Shown piece by piece: positions 8,551-17,347 of a DNA stretch of 64,000 bases. A program made the position numbers and the translations under genes. The DNA comes from Methylobacterium sp. 2A (GTDB lineage Bacteria > Pseudomonadota > Alphaproteobacteria > Rhizobiales > Beijerinckiaceae): NCBI RefSeq assembly GCF_009806555.1, contig NZ_VUOK01000013.1, forward strand, positions 184,606 through 248,605, in the 5' to 3' direction. Every line of letters begins with the position of its first letter. Position 1 is the stretch's first letter. The notes beneath the pieces were generated by a model. That model did not search any database and was not told the origin of the DNA. It saw only the letters and a program-made list of their open reading frames with translations.

Positions 8551-8874
8551 ATGCAGGACGAACCCTCCGGCGCGGCCCTCCTCGATGCCGCGCGGCGCTC
8601 GCTGATTGAGGAGGTGGTGCCCGGTCTCACCGGCCGCCCGCGCTACGTCGCGCTGATGGTGGCCAACGCGATCGGCATCGCGGCGCGCGAGATCACCGAG
8701 GCTGATCGTCTGCGGGCCGTCGGCGCGGATGTCCTGGCCGGCGCGCCGGTCGAGGCCCTGGTCGCCGCGATCCGCGCCGGCGCCCGGGATGCCGATCCGG
8801 ACCTGCACGCGGCCCTGGAGGCGGCTGCGGCTGTGGCTGCGCAGGTGTGGAAGCCGTCCTCCCGGGGCGGGTGA
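8551..8874 (+). CDS. DUF6285 protein (LvaB-like small partner of the kinase)
   Basis: 107 residues, starting at ATG 8551, two bases after the kinase stop. It is helical with the GRPRYVALMVANAIGIAAREI core seen in DUF6285 proteins that accompany APH-type kinases and ACAD10/11 dehydrogenases. No catalytic motif is visible. In the levulinate pathway the analogous LvaB is a small protein required together with LvaA for kinase activity. Last gene of the operon; a palindromic repeat follows at 8917. Confidence 0.75.
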   Translation: MQDEPSGAALLDAARRSLIEEVVPGLTGRPRYVALMVANAIGIAAREITEADRLRAVGADVLAGAPVEALVAAIRAGARDADPDLHAALEAAAAVAAQVWKPSSRGG

Positions 8875-8916
8875 TCATCGGCCGGATCCGCCGGAACCGG
8901 GCGTTCCAATCCTCGA

Positions 8917-9029
8917 CCTCATCCTGAGACGCCGGAGCGCAGCGGAGGCCTCGAAGGAGGTCTCCTGGGATCGCGGCGGCCTCTGGAGCCCTCCTTCGCG
9001 GCCCGCTTCGCGGTCATCTCAGGATGAGG
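8917..9029. repeat. Intergenic palindromic repeat, copy 1
   Basis: 113 bp bounded by CCTCATCCTGAG and CTCAGGATGAGG with internal complementary arms (GGAGGCCTCGAAGGAGG ... CCTCCTTCG), so it folds into one long hairpin. Two related copies occur at 31089 and 57870. It lies between convergent genes and may act as a bidirectional terminator. Confidence 0.85.
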
Positions 9030-9053
9030 GGGTGGGCGATCGTGAGCTGTCCG

Positions 9054-10706
9054 TCACAACTCCCGCGCGCGATCCCGCAGCACGAACTTCTGGATCTTGC
9101 CCGTCGAGGTCTTGGGAAGCGTCCCGAACACCATGGTCTTCGGCACCTTGAAGCGCGCCATCCGCTCCCGGCAGAACGCGATCAGCTCCTGATCGGTCGG
9201 CGGCTCCGCGCCGGGCTTCACTTCCAGAAACGCGCACGGGCTCTCGCCCCAGGTCGGGTCGGGGCGGGCCACCACGGCGGCCAGCATCACCGCGGGGTGG
9301 CGCAGCAGAACCTCCTCCACCTCCAGGCTGGAGATGTTCTCGCCGCCCGAGATGATGATGTCCTTGGCCCGGTCCTTGACTTCGACGGACCCGTCCGGAT
9401 GCCAGACCGCGAGGTCGCCGGTCCGGTACCAGCCTCCGGCGAGCGCCCGCTCGGTCGCGTCCGGGTTGTCGAGATAGCCCTTCATCACGGTGTTTCCCCG
9501 CAGGCAGATCTCCCCGACCGTGAGGCCGTCCCGCGGCACCGGCCGATCGGTCTCCGGATCGACCACCTGTGCGGCTTCGAGCGTCGCCAGCGGCACGCCC
9601 TGCCGGGCCATGCGGGCGTAGCGGTCCGCCTCGGAGAGCGCCGCCCAGTCCGGCTGCGCCAGGCAGACGGTGGCCGGCCCGTAGCTCTCGGTCGCGCCGT
9701 AGAGGTGGAGCACCTGGAAGCCCAGCTCCTCCATGGTGCGGATGATCGTCGAGGACGGCGCCGCCCCGCCGACCGCGCAGCGCACCCGCTGCGGGAAGGA
9801 CACGCGGTCGGCGGCCGGCGCATGCGCGATCATCGAGAGCACGATCGGGGCGCCGCACAGATGCGTGACGCCGTGCTCCGCGATCAGCCGGAAGATCGCC
9901 GCCGGCTCGACCTTGCGCAGGCAGATCTGGGTCGCGCAGGCGGCGACGCAGGCCCAGGGGTACGACCAGCCGCTGCAATGGAACATCGGCAGCGTCCAGA
10001 GATACACGCTCTCGGCGGTCAGCCCGAAGGTGACGGCGTTGCCGAGCGCCTGCAGATAGGCCCCACGATGGCTGTAGACCGCGCCCTTCGGATCGCCGGT
10101 GGTGCCGGAGGTGTAGAGGAGGCAGAGCGATTGCCACTCATCCGCAGGGCCCGCCCAGGCCTGCGCGGGGTCGCCCGCGGCGAGCAGGGCCTCGTAGGGG
10201 ACCGCATCGGTCAGTTCGGCATCGCCGATCGCCACCACCAGCAGGGGCCGCCCGAGTTCCGCGAGGGCCCGAGCCGCCAGGGCCGCGTACTCGGCCTCGA
10301 CGATCAGCGCCCGGGCGCCCCCATGCGCCAGGGAGAAGGCGATCGTCGCCGGGTCGAGGCGGGTATTCAGCGGGTTGAGGACGGCACCGAGCATCGGCAC
10401 GGCGAAGTGCGCCTCGATCATCTCGGGAACGTTCGGGGCCAGGATCGCCACGGTGTCGAGTGGACCGATCCCGTGCGCCGCGAGTCCGGAGGCGAGGCGG
10501 CGGCATCGCGCGTACAGATCGGCGTAGGTCAGGCGCCGGTCGCCGTCGATCACCGCGACCCGCGCCCCCACGGCGGCGGCGGCGCGCGCAAGCAGGCTCA
10601 CCGGGGTCAGGGGGACGTAATTGGCCGGCGTCCGGTCGAGATTGCGCGCGAAGGGATGGCACCCCGCTTCGCGGGCCGGCGCGGGCTGCGGATGGAACTC
10701 CGTCAT
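9054..10706 (-). CDS. AMP-forming acyl-CoA synthetase (LvaE-like)
   Basis: 550 residues from ATG 10706; longer upstream starts give low-complexity sequence and are rejected. Adenylate-forming enzyme with the P-loop-like LLYTSGTTGDPKG (about 185), YGATESYGP, the YRTGDLAVWHPDGSV hinge and the KDIIISGGENISS region; the catalytic Lys lies in the final TSTGKIQKFVLR. It activates a carboxylic acid with ATP and CoA in the cytoplasm. It is convergent to the dehydrogenase/thiolase/SDR/kinase operon and supplies the CoA ester that pathway needs. Substrate chain length cannot be read from sequence. Confidence 0.85.
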   Translation of the reverse strand: MTEFHPQPAPAREAGCHPFARNLDRTPANYVPLTPVSLLARAAAAVGARVAVIDGDRRLTYADLYARCRRLASGLAAHGIGPLDTVAILAPNVPEMIEAHFAVPMLGAVLNPLNTRLDPATIAFSLAHGGARALIVEAEYAALAARALAELGRPLLVVAIGDAELTDAVPYEALLAAGDPAQAWAGPADEWQSLCLLYTSGTTGDPKGAVYSHRGAYLQALGNAVTFGLTAESVYLWTLPMFHCSGWSYPWACVAACATQICLRKVEPAAIFRLIAEHGVTHLCGAPIVLSMIAHAPAADRVSFPQRVRCAVGGAAPSSTIIRTMEELGFQVLHLYGATESYGPATVCLAQPDWAALSEADRYARMARQGVPLATLEAAQVVDPETDRPVPRDGLTVGEICLRGNTVMKGYLDNPDATERALAGGWYRTGDLAVWHPDGSVEVKDRAKDIIISGGENISSLEVEEVLLRHPAVMLAAVVARPDPTWGESPCAFLEVKPGAEPPTDQELIAFCRERMARFKVPKTMVFGTLPKTSTGKIQKFVLRDRAREL

Positions 10707-10904
10707 CGTTGTGCTTTCTGATCCGGCGGCGGGCGTGGCGTTCGCTCCGCCCGCGGATGATTTACCGTGGGACCCGGCTGTCAATCGCCGATGCGCGGAC
10801 GGGGCGTGCCCCGGTTCGCTTCTGTCACGACCACGGTTGACGGCGCGCCGCCCCTGACGGATGCCCGTCACCTGGGCTTGGCCGATCCGGGCCGGGGAGG
10901 GACG

Positions 10905-11450
10905 GTGACCGTGGAGAACGACAACCAGCCGATGGTGCCCACGCAGGCGGGCCGGGCCCTGGCCGAGAGCGGCGTCACGCGGGCGCGGGACGCCTATGAA
11001 CGCTTCGCGGAGGCCGGCGAGATGGCGCTCAACGCCTTCGAGTCATCGATGGCCCAGACCTTCGAGGGCTGGCGCTCCGTGATGGGCTCCAGCCGCGAGA
11101 CTGCCCACCAGCTCTCCGAGAGCAACGTGGCCGGCGCCCGCAGGATGCGGGAGCAATGGGAGGCCGCCGGGGCGCGGCTCTACAACGCGTTCGAGGACAA
11201 CGCCGCCCATATGCTGGGTGCGATGCGCGAGATCGGACACCGCATGCTCGTGGCGTCGGACTCGAACATGCGCGCCAACCTCGATTTCGCCGAGCGCGTG
11301 GCCAAGGCCGCGGATGCCCGCGAGGTCGCGGCCTTGAACGTGACCTTCCTTCAGGAGCAGGCGCGCCGGTTCACCGACCAGATGGTCGATCTCCACCAGA
11401 CCACGAGCCGGCTCGCCCGCGAGGCTGCCGCGCGCACCGAAACGCCGTGA
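10905..11450 (+). CDS. Phasin family protein
   Basis: 181 residues from GTG 10905, preceded by GGGGAGGGAC; upstream in-frame codons give implausible sequence. Long amphipathic helices dominate, with the phasin-like ARDAYERFAEAGEMALNAFESS segment near residue 25 and heptad-type helices to the C-terminus. Phasins coat polyhydroxyalkanoate granules. Its stop overlaps the start of the next gene (GTGA at 11447-11450), so phasin and hydrolase are coupled. Location beside hydroxyacyl-CoA genes fits PHA metabolism. Confidence 0.8.
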   Translation: MTVENDNQPMVPTQAGRALAESGVTRARDAYERFAEAGEMALNAFESSMAQTFEGWRSVMGSSRETAHQLSESNVAGARRMREQWEAAGARLYNAFEDNAAHMLGAMREIGHRMLVASDSNMRANLDFAERVAKAADAREVAALNVTFLQEQARRFTDQMVDLHQTTSRLAREAAARTETP

Positions 11451-12394
11451 CCCCCGATGCGACCGTCGGCGTGGCTGCCCTGACGGCATCGTTACCGCGG
11501 CTGGACGATCTCAGCCGGGCCGACGTGCCGTTCCGGACGGGTGACTTCCTCGCCTACGCGCCCCACGACTTCCACCGCATCGCCTATGTCGAATGGGGCG
11601 ATCCGAACTCGCCGGACGTGGTGGTCTGCGTCCACGGGCTGAGCCGCCAGGGCCGGGATTTCGATCCGCTGGGCTATCTCCTGGCCAGGATGGGCTACCG
11701 CGTCGTCTGTCCGGATCTGCCGGGGCGCGGCCTGAGCGGCTGGCTCAAGGATCCGGAACTCTACGGCCTGCCGCAATACGCCGCCGACATGGCGGCGCTG
11801 ATCGCGCATCTGCGGATCCCCGGGAAGATCGACTGGGTCGGCACGTCGCTGGGCGGGCTGACCGGAATGGTGCTCGCCGCCGCGGCCAACACGCCGATCC
11901 GCCGCATGGTGATCAACGATATCGGCCCGTTCCTGCCCTGGGCACCGATCCGCCATATCGGGTCGCGCCTGAGGGACGCGCCCCGGCTGCACCACAACCT
12001 CGCCTCGGGCGAGTCGCGCCTGCGCACCGTGCTCGGATCGTTCGGCCCGCTGACCGACGAACAGTGGCGGCACATCGCCAAGCACAGCTTCTTCCGGGAG
12101 CCGAACGGCGGCTGGCGGCCCCATTACGATCCCGGCATCGGCGACGCGTTCCGGCCCGGCCGGGTCTACAGCGTCAGCATGTGGCGCGACTGGGACGCGA
12201 TCCGCTGTCCGGTCCTGCTGCTGCGCGGGGAGCACTCGGAGCTGCTGCTCGCCTCCACGGCCGATGAGATGACGCGCCGGGGGCCGCCGACCGAGCGCGT
12301 CGAAATACCGGATTGCGGGCACGCCCCAGCCCTCCTGGACGATCAACAACTCTCGATTGTAGCCCGCTGGCTGGGACCGCCGCCGCGCACGTGA
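11447..12394 (+). CDS. Alpha/beta hydrolase
   Basis: 315 residues from GTG 11447, overlapping the phasin stop. The oxyanion VCVHGLSRQG motif (about 60), nucleophile elbow GTSLGG (about 135) and catalytic His in DCGHAPALLDD near the C-terminus give a complete catalytic set; an acid in the LLLRGEHSELL region completes the triad. There is no signal peptide, so it is cytoplasmic. Coupling to a phasin suggests action on PHA oligomers or another ester, but substrate is not determined by sequence. Confidence 0.8.
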   Translation: MTPDATVGVAALTASLPRLDDLSRADVPFRTGDFLAYAPHDFHRIAYVEWGDPNSPDVVVCVHGLSRQGRDFDPLGYLLARMGYRVVCPDLPGRGLSGWLKDPELYGLPQYAADMAALIAHLRIPGKIDWVGTSLGGLTGMVLAAAANTPIRRMVINDIGPFLPWAPIRHIGSRLRDAPRLHHNLASGESRLRTVLGSFGPLTDEQWRHIAKHSFFREPNGGWRPHYDPGIGDAFRPGRVYSVSMWRDWDAIRCPVLLLRGEHSELLLASTADEMTRRGPPTERVEIPDCGHAPALLDDQQLSIVARWLGPPPRT

Positions 12395-12779
12395 ACGCCA
12401 CGCGCGTCGCCGGCAGGATGGCTGACATTGCGCGGGGCGATCCGCAGTCGATGTTCGACACGCCGTCGTGACGCAGCTCCGGATCCATCACGAGCGCAAA
12501 TATTCCATATGCAGGTCTCACGTAGTTTCGGTGACATGAAATAACACCGTCGGCTCTTCTCTGCGGGTTCACACGCGGGCGACACTGAGGTCGGGTGACC
12601 ATTTTTGGTATCTTAGATGTGGCGGCCGTGACCTTTCGTTGCACGCCGGGCTTGGCTGTGGCATCTACTACGCGCAGGCTAGAATCTGTGCCGCACAATC
12701 AGCAGCAATGGGTTGTAGCCGGCGGCTCGGGTTGCGGCCTCGCAGACCCGCCAACAGAGACGACGTTCGGACATCCAAC
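12395..12779. other. 385-bp intergenic region with no recognised gene
   Basis: Moderately AT-richer than its surroundings (for example GCAAATATTCCATATGC near 12500 and ATTTTTGGTATCTTAG near 12600). Presumably holds the promoter of the downstream XRE regulator. Short open frames here lack ribosome sites and protein-like composition, and I see no clear -35/-10 pair. Confidence 0.4.
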
Positions 12780-13229
12780 ATGGCCAAGCCAAGCCCCAAG
12801 CCAAAGCAGACCACGGCGATCGATCACGGCGTTGGCAGCCGCATCGCGTTCCTGCGTGCGGCGAACGGGCTGAGCCAATCGGCCCTGGCCAGCGCCCTGG
12901 GGGTAAGCTTCCAGCAGGTGCAGAAATACGAGACGGGCAAGAACCGCGTCGGAGCTGGCCGTCTGCAGGCGATCGCCGAGCGGCTCGGCGTGCCGGTGTC
13001 GAGCTTCTTCGAGCCCGAGCCCGAGAGCACGACCGAGAACGGTCCCTCTCTCCTGCGGGTGAGCGGAGCCGTCGAGCTTCTGCGCGCCTACAATCAGATC
13101 GCCGACGACCAGATGCGCCGGGACGTTCTGAGCCTCGTGAAGTCGGCTGCGCGCATCGGCCAGAGCCGTGCGGCCGCGGGTGCCGCTGCGGATCAGGGTT
13201 CGGCGCGCGACGCGGTGCCGAACGCCTGA
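12780..13229 (+). CDS. XRE-family helix-turn-helix regulator
   Basis: 149 residues starting at ATG 12780. The Cro/C1 HTH occupies residues about 18-75 (VGSRIAFLRAANGLSQSALA ... GVSFQQVQKYETGKNRVGAGRLQAIAERLGV). This version, with QVQKYE in the recognition helix and a 60-70 residue Ala-rich tail, is very common in Rhizobiales. The tail contains a helix (VSGAVELLRAYNQIADDQMRRDVLSLVKSAA) probably for dimerisation. Targets unknown. Confidence 0.85.
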   Translation: MAKPSPKPKQTTAIDHGVGSRIAFLRAANGLSQSALASALGVSFQQVQKYETGKNRVGAGRLQAIAERLGVPVSSFFEPEPESTTENGPSLLRVSGAVELLRAYNQIADDQMRRDVLSLVKSAARIGQSRAAAGAAADQGSARDAVPNA

Positions 13230-13309
13230 GATCAGCCGACGCCCGCTGACGGTGCGGCCGAAGCGGGCAGCGACGCGTGGCTGCCGGAGCATCGGGGAGA
13301 TGCGTTCAC

Positions 13310-13663
13310 GTGCAGCCCACCGACATCATCAATCTGCTCTCCGACGTGCCGACCAGCGGGCTTGAGGAGGCGGTGTCCGTGCTGCTCACGGCACCGGGCT
13401 TGCGGGTGGAGCGCATCGTCTCGACCGGGCAGGCGAGCCCGCCGGGGTTTCTTTACGATCAGCCGCACGCCGAATGGGTTGCCGTGCTGGCGGGTTCGGC
13501 CGATCTGCGCTTCGCCGACGAGGCGGAACCCCGGCGCCTCGTCGCGGGCGACGCGCTCCTGATCGCACCTCACAGGCGCCACCGGGTCGAGCGAACGGAC
13601 TCGCCGACCGTCTGGCTGGCGATCCATTTCGGCTCGGAAGTCACATCGTCCAGCGGGGGATGA
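13310..13663 (+). CDS. Small cupin-domain protein
   Basis: 117 residues from GTG 13310, with GGGGAG about 10 nt upstream. A single cupin barrel: the EWVAVLAGSADLRFAD stretch is motif 1 with a degenerate histidine set, and GDALLIAPHRRHRVERT is motif 2. This resembles the 'phosphoribosylaminoimidazole carboxylase-like' small cupins of alphaproteobacteria. Substrate unknown. Confidence 0.75.
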   Translation: MQPTDIINLLSDVPTSGLEEAVSVLLTAPGLRVERIVSTGQASPPGFLYDQPHAEWVAVLAGSADLRFADEAEPRRLVAGDALLIAPHRRHRVERTDSPTVWLAIHFGSEVTSSSGG

Positions 13664-13670
13664 GGCGGCC

Positions 13671-14228
13671 TCAGGCGTCGTAGCGCGCCAGGGTGATCGC
13701 CGTATCGCCGTAGGCGCGCCGCTCAAGTTCGGCGAAGCCCTCTGGCCAATCCAGATGTACGGTTTCGGCTTCCTCCACCACCACGAGGGCACCCGGAGCC
13801 AGCCAGGCGCCGCCGGCCGCGCTGGTCAAGGCGCGCGGTGCGAGATCGCGACCATAGGGTGGGTCACAGAAGACCAGCGAGAACTGGCCCGCCGTGCCGG
13901 CGGGGCCGAGCCGGGTGGCGTCGCGTCGGAACAGGCGCGTCACGCCTTCTGCGCCGAGGGCCTCGATGTTCGACCGGATCACGGCGCGGGCCTCCGTCCC
14001 GTCATCGACCAGGAGCGCGTAGGCTGCCCCCCGCGACAGGGCCTCGAAGCCGAGCGCACCGGTGCCGGCGAACAGATCGAGCACCCGGGCTCCCGACACG
14101 GCCTCGTCATAGGCATGCGTCAGGACGTTGAAGAGCGATTCGCGGAGCCGGTCCGAAGTCGGCCGGATGGAGTCGCTGCGCGGAGCCGAGAGCCGTCGGC
14201 CGCGCCAAGCGCCGCCGACGATCCTCAT
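13671..14228 (-). CDS. rsmD: 16S rRNA (guanine966-N2)-methyltransferase RsmD
   Basis: 185 residues, usual RsmD length. It has the diagnostic N-terminus MRIVGGAWRGRRL, the RPTSDRLRESLFNVL segment, the SAM-binding VLDLFAGTGALGFEALSRGA, and the catalytic FCDPPYG motif. It methylates N2 of G966 in 16S rRNA on assembled 30S subunits. The start overlaps the pseudouridine synthase stop by four bases (ATGA), showing coupled translation. Confidence 0.95.
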   Translation of the reverse strand: MRIVGGAWRGRRLSAPRSDSIRPTSDRLRESLFNVLTHAYDEAVSGARVLDLFAGTGALGFEALSRGAAYALLVDDGTEARAVIRSNIEALGAEGVTRLFRRDATRLGPAGTAGQFSLVFCDPPYGRDLAPRALTSAAGGAWLAPGALVVVEEAETVHLDWPEGFAELERRAYGDTAITLARYDA

Positions 14229-16108
14229 CGCGAACCACGGGGCGGGCGCCCGCCACCGGGCTTGCCCCCACCCTGGGCGCCGCCGGGGCGACCACCCCCG
14301 CCACCGGGTCCGCCCCGGCCGGGTCCCTTACCGGCGAAGCCGCCGCCTTTGCCGGCGAAGCCACCGCCCTTACCGGCGAAGCCGCCGCTCTTGCCGGCGA
14401 AGCCGCCGCCCTTGCCGCCGGGCCGCGCACCGCCTGCCTTCGCCCCGCCGAAGGCCGGCTTGCCGCCGCCCGACCCGCGGTCCTGTGCGCCGAAACCGGC
14501 CTTGCCGCGCGGCGCCCCCTGTCCCGGAGCCCCGTGGGAGGATCGCTCTCGCCCGGGATCCGCCTTGAAGGGCGGACGCGCGTCCCGCCGCGCATCGCCC
14601 CACCCGCCTTCGGCACCGCGGACCGCGGGCCGGCGCGGCCGCTCGTCCTGGGCATCCTGGCCGCGGGGGGCCGCCCGGTCGCCGCGCGGTGCCGAAGCGC
14701 GCTCATTCCCGAAACCCGCGGCGCGGCCCGGGCGGCCGGCCGCACCCCGCTGCCCGCCCGGCGCACCGTCGTCGGCGTAGCGGCGACGGGCCTTCACCGG
14801 CTGTTCGGCTTCGACCGGGCTGGCCGCGAGGCGTTCCACGACGACCCGGCGGTCCCCAGCAGCCCGGATCGAGCCGACCCGCTCGCGCCCGCGCTCGGCC
14901 GCGGCGGCCTGGGCGGCACGCGGATCGGCGCCACGGCGGGGGATGCGCGTTCCGTGGGGCTTGGCGGCTTCGTCGTCCCGCCACGCGGCCTTGCGCGGGC
15001 CCGGTCCGGAGCCGCCCGTCGCGACGCGCGGTGCGGGCGCGGGGCGCGCGGCGTTGCGCTTGGGCATCGCGCCGCTGATCTGCGCCGATTTCCCGCCGCG
15101 ATCGACTGCCTTGGATCCGCCGAACGGTGTGATCGGCTCCCGCACCGGGCTGTCGAAATCCACCCCCGCCTGCTCGGCCAGCGACTTGCCCAGCTGGTCC
15201 TTCAGCACGCGGGTCCGGACCTCCTCCACGAGGCCGACTTCCAGATCGCCGAGCTGGAACGGCCCGAACGAGAGCCGGATCAGCCGGTTCACCGACAGCC
15301 CGAGATGCTCGAGGATGCGCTTGACCTCGCGGTTCTTGCCCTCGCGCAGGCCCAGCGTCAGCCACACGTTGTCGCCCTGGACCCGGTCCAGCGTCGCCTC
15401 CACGGGACCGTACTCCATCCCGTCGATGGTGACGCCCTTCGACAGCCGGTCGAGCTGCGCCTGATCGATATCGCCGTGCGCCCGGACGCGGTAGCGGCGG
15501 AGCCAGCCGGTCTCGGGATGGGCGATGACCTTGGCGAGGCCGCCGTCGTTGGTCAGGAGCAGCAGCCCCTCGGTGTTGATGTCGAGGCGGCCGACCGCGA
15601 CGACCCGGGGCAGATCCTCGGGCAGGACCTCGAAGACCGTCTGGCGGCCCTCCGGATCGCGGGCCGTCGTCACGACGCCGCGCGGCTTGTGGAAGATCCA
15701 CAGGCGGCTGCGCTCGCGCGACGGCATGGGCTCGCCGTCGATCAGGATCCGGTCGTCGTCGGTGACGTTGCGGGCCGGCGAGGTCAGCGTCTCGCCGTTG
15801 ACGCTCACCCGGCCGGCCAGGATCATCGTCTCGGCCTCGCGCCGCGACGCGATCCCGGCCCGCGCCATCGCCTTGGCGATGCGCTCCCCGGGGGGCGTCG
15901 CCTCAGGGGCGGAACCGGCAGGCGGATCTTCGGCGGCCGGCGCCGTCGGCTCGGCGCGCGGCTTCGCCCGGGCGGGCTTCGGCGCCGCCTCCGCCGGATC
16001 GGCGATGCGATTGGCATCGGTTGCCGGGCTCCAGGGCCGCGCCGGTGAAGTGTCGGGGGCCGGGCGGTCGGGGACCTCCGGTGTATCGTCGTTCGGCGTG
16101 TCGCTCAT
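14225..16108 (-). CDS. RluB/RsuA-type pseudouridine synthase with long disordered tail
   Basis: 627 residues. An acidic/Pro-Ala-rich leader (1-70) precedes an S4 RNA-binding domain (ERIAKAMARAGIASRREAE). The catalytic domain follows, with VGRLDINTEGLLLLTNDG (Asp nucleophile) and the GRNREVKR-equivalent EGKNREVKR. After about residue 310 comes a roughly 310-residue Arg/Gly/Ala-rich tail ending in tandem GGGFAGK repeats and an RGG-like end. Catalytic length is normal; the tail is about as long as the enzyme. It probably modifies 23S rRNA uridines (RluB position). The tail may bind RNA nonspecifically. Confidence 0.85.
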   Translation of the reverse strand: MSDTPNDDTPEVPDRPAPDTSPARPWSPATDANRIADPAEAAPKPARAKPRAEPTAPAAEDPPAGSAPEATPPGERIAKAMARAGIASRREAETMILAGRVSVNGETLTSPARNVTDDDRILIDGEPMPSRERSRLWIFHKPRGVVTTARDPEGRQTVFEVLPEDLPRVVAVGRLDINTEGLLLLTNDGGLAKVIAHPETGWLRRYRVRAHGDIDQAQLDRLSKGVTIDGMEYGPVEATLDRVQGDNVWLTLGLREGKNREVKRILEHLGLSVNRLIRLSFGPFQLGDLEVGLVEEVRTRVLKDQLGKSLAEQAGVDFDSPVREPITPFGGSKAVDRGGKSAQISGAMPKRNAARPAPAPRVATGGSGPGPRKAAWRDDEAAKPHGTRIPRRGADPRAAQAAAAERGRERVGSIRAAGDRRVVVERLAASPVEAEQPVKARRRYADDGAPGGQRGAAGRPGRAAGFGNERASAPRGDRAAPRGQDAQDERPRRPAVRGAEGGWGDARRDARPPFKADPGRERSSHGAPGQGAPRGKAGFGAQDRGSGGGKPAFGGAKAGGARPGGKGGGFAGKSGGFAGKGGGFAGKGGGFAGKGPGRGGPGGGGGRPGGAQGGGKPGGGRPPRGSR

Positions 16109-16184
16109 GCCCGGCCCTTACCAGAGCCGAAACCGACAGGCGAGACGGGTCTTTCGAACTGCCCCGCGCGGAGGCCGGCACGCG

Positions 16185-16212
16185 AAGGGGCGTCCCCAGC
16201 GGAACGCCCCTT
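16185..16212 (-). terminator. Probable terminator of the DUF1328 gene
   Basis: Perfect 9-bp stem AAGGGGCGT / ACGCCCCTT with a 10-nt loop directly downstream (minus strand) of the DUF1328 gene. It lacks a good U tract. Confidence 0.5.
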
Positions 16213-16249
16213 ACGTGCATCGTCAGCCGCCGCGCGAAACCTCCGCGCG

Positions 16250-16426
16250 TCAGAGCCTGGGCGAGCGCCCGCGCATCACGCCGAAGACGGCGGAGATCAG
16301 GAACAGGGCGATGGCCACGAAGAAGACGACCTTGGCCGCCTCCATGGCGGTGCCGGCGATGCCGCCGAAACCGAGCAGAGCCGCGACGAGCGCGACGACG
16401 AGAAACGTGATAGCCCAACCGATCAT
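16250..16426 (-). CDS. DUF1328 small membrane protein
   Basis: 58 residues from ATG 16426 with GAGG about 6 nt upstream. Two hydrophobic helices ([21 protein letters not shown] and [19 protein letters not shown]) form the standard DUF1328/YtjA arrangement. Such proteins are inner-membrane, stress-associated and of unknown role. Adjacent to a CsbD-like gene on the same strand, a frequent stress-response pairing in alphaproteobacteria. Confidence 0.9.
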   Translation of the reverse strand: MIGWAITFLVVALVAALLGFGGIAGTAMEAAKVVFFVAIALFLISAVFGVMRGRSPRL

Positions 16427-16504
16427 GGCATCCTCGCGTTGTTCGAGCCGGTCCACGGTGGGAACCCGCCCGCGGCGGGTCCCGTTCCGATCACCCCGCG
16501 GCGA

Positions 16505-16696
16505 TCAGAGCTTGTCGGTGGCGGACTTCACGGTGTCCTTGGCGCTGCCGACGGTGCTCTGGGTCTTGCCCTTCAGCTCCTGAGCCGCACCCTCGGCCTT
16601 CAGCTTGTCGTTGCCGGTCACGTCGCCGAGGCCCTGCTTGGCCTTGCCGAGAGCCTCGTTGGCGGCGCCCTTGATCTTGTCCGTGGTGCTGCTCAT
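16505..16696 (-). CDS. CsbD-family stress protein
   Basis: 63 residues of the CsbD family ([34 protein letters not shown] is split by a conserved G-D/N turn). Highly hydrophilic and Ala/Lys/Gly-rich, as usual. Family members are general-stress induced. The minus-strand gene faces tadA across a short divergent AT-richer spacer (16697-16837) containing TTAACATTGC-type sequence. Confidence 0.9.
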   Translation of the reverse strand: MSSTTDKIKGAANEALGKAKQGLGDVTGNDKLKAEGAAQELKGKTQSTVGSAKDTVKSATDKL

Positions 16697-16837
16697 GGAA
16701 ATGTCCCTTCAATAGGCCTGCGGCGGCGCCGCACGAGACGCTAAGAACGGTCACGGTCGGGCGAATGTTCCAAGTCTTAACATTGCTCTGGATCAAGACC
16801 CCGGCGTTACTCTGCCGTGTCACGAAAGGTCCGCGTC

Positions 16838-17311
16838 ATGACGGATGACACGACGCGTCCGGCGGGCACTGCGACGGCGTTCGATCAGGCTTTCGCGGCG
16901 GCGGAGCAGGCGGCAGCGGCCGGCGAGATACCGGTCGGGGCGGTCGTGGTGCGGGATGGCATCGTGCTGGCCGTCGCCCACAACCGGCCCCGGGGCCTGC
17001 GGGACCCGACCGCCCACGCGGAGATCCTGGCCATCCGGGCGGCCTGTGCGGCGATCGGCGATGAGCGCCTGACCGGCTGCGATTTGTACGTCACCCTCGA
17101 ACCCTGCCCGATGTGCGCCGGCGCGATCTCCTTCGCGCGGATCCGGCGGCTCTATTACGGGGCTTCGGATCCGAAGGGCGGCGGGGTCGAGCACGGCCCG
17201 CGCGTCTTCAATCAGCCGACCTGCCACCACGCGCCGGAGGTCTATGGCGGCTTCCGCGAGCGCGAGGCCGGGGCACTCCTGCGGGACTTCTTTGCGCCGA
17301 AGCGGGTATGA
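16838..17311 (+). CDS. tadA: tRNA-specific adenosine deaminase TadA
   Basis: 157 residues from ATG 16838 (AAAGG 8 nt upstream). Zinc cytidine-deaminase fold: HAE (THAEILAIR) with catalytic Glu and the PCPMC motif (LEPCPMCAGAI) binding zinc. Converts A34 to inosine in tRNA-Arg(ACG). The ending FFAPKR is typical. Followed 36 nt later by an SDR gene with its own strong ribosome site. Confidence 0.93.
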   Translation: MTDDTTRPAGTATAFDQAFAAAEQAAAAGEIPVGAVVVRDGIVLAVAHNRPRGLRDPTAHAEILAIRAACAAIGDERLTGCDLYVTLEPCPMCAGAISFARIRRLYYGASDPKGGGVEHGPRVFNQPTCHHAPEVYGGFREREAGALLRDFFAPKRV

Positions 17312-17347
17312 TCGCGGGACATCGCGCCCGAACCGGAGGACAGCGCC

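Noticed and set aside
9024..10721. 565-codon plus-strand open frame opposite the acyl-CoA synthetase
   Set aside because: Antisense shadow; the synthetase carries all family motifs.
12595..12873. 92-residue frame before the XRE gene
   Set aside because: It overlaps the XRE coding start, has no ribosome site, and reads as low-complexity Ser/Arg/Thr sequence.
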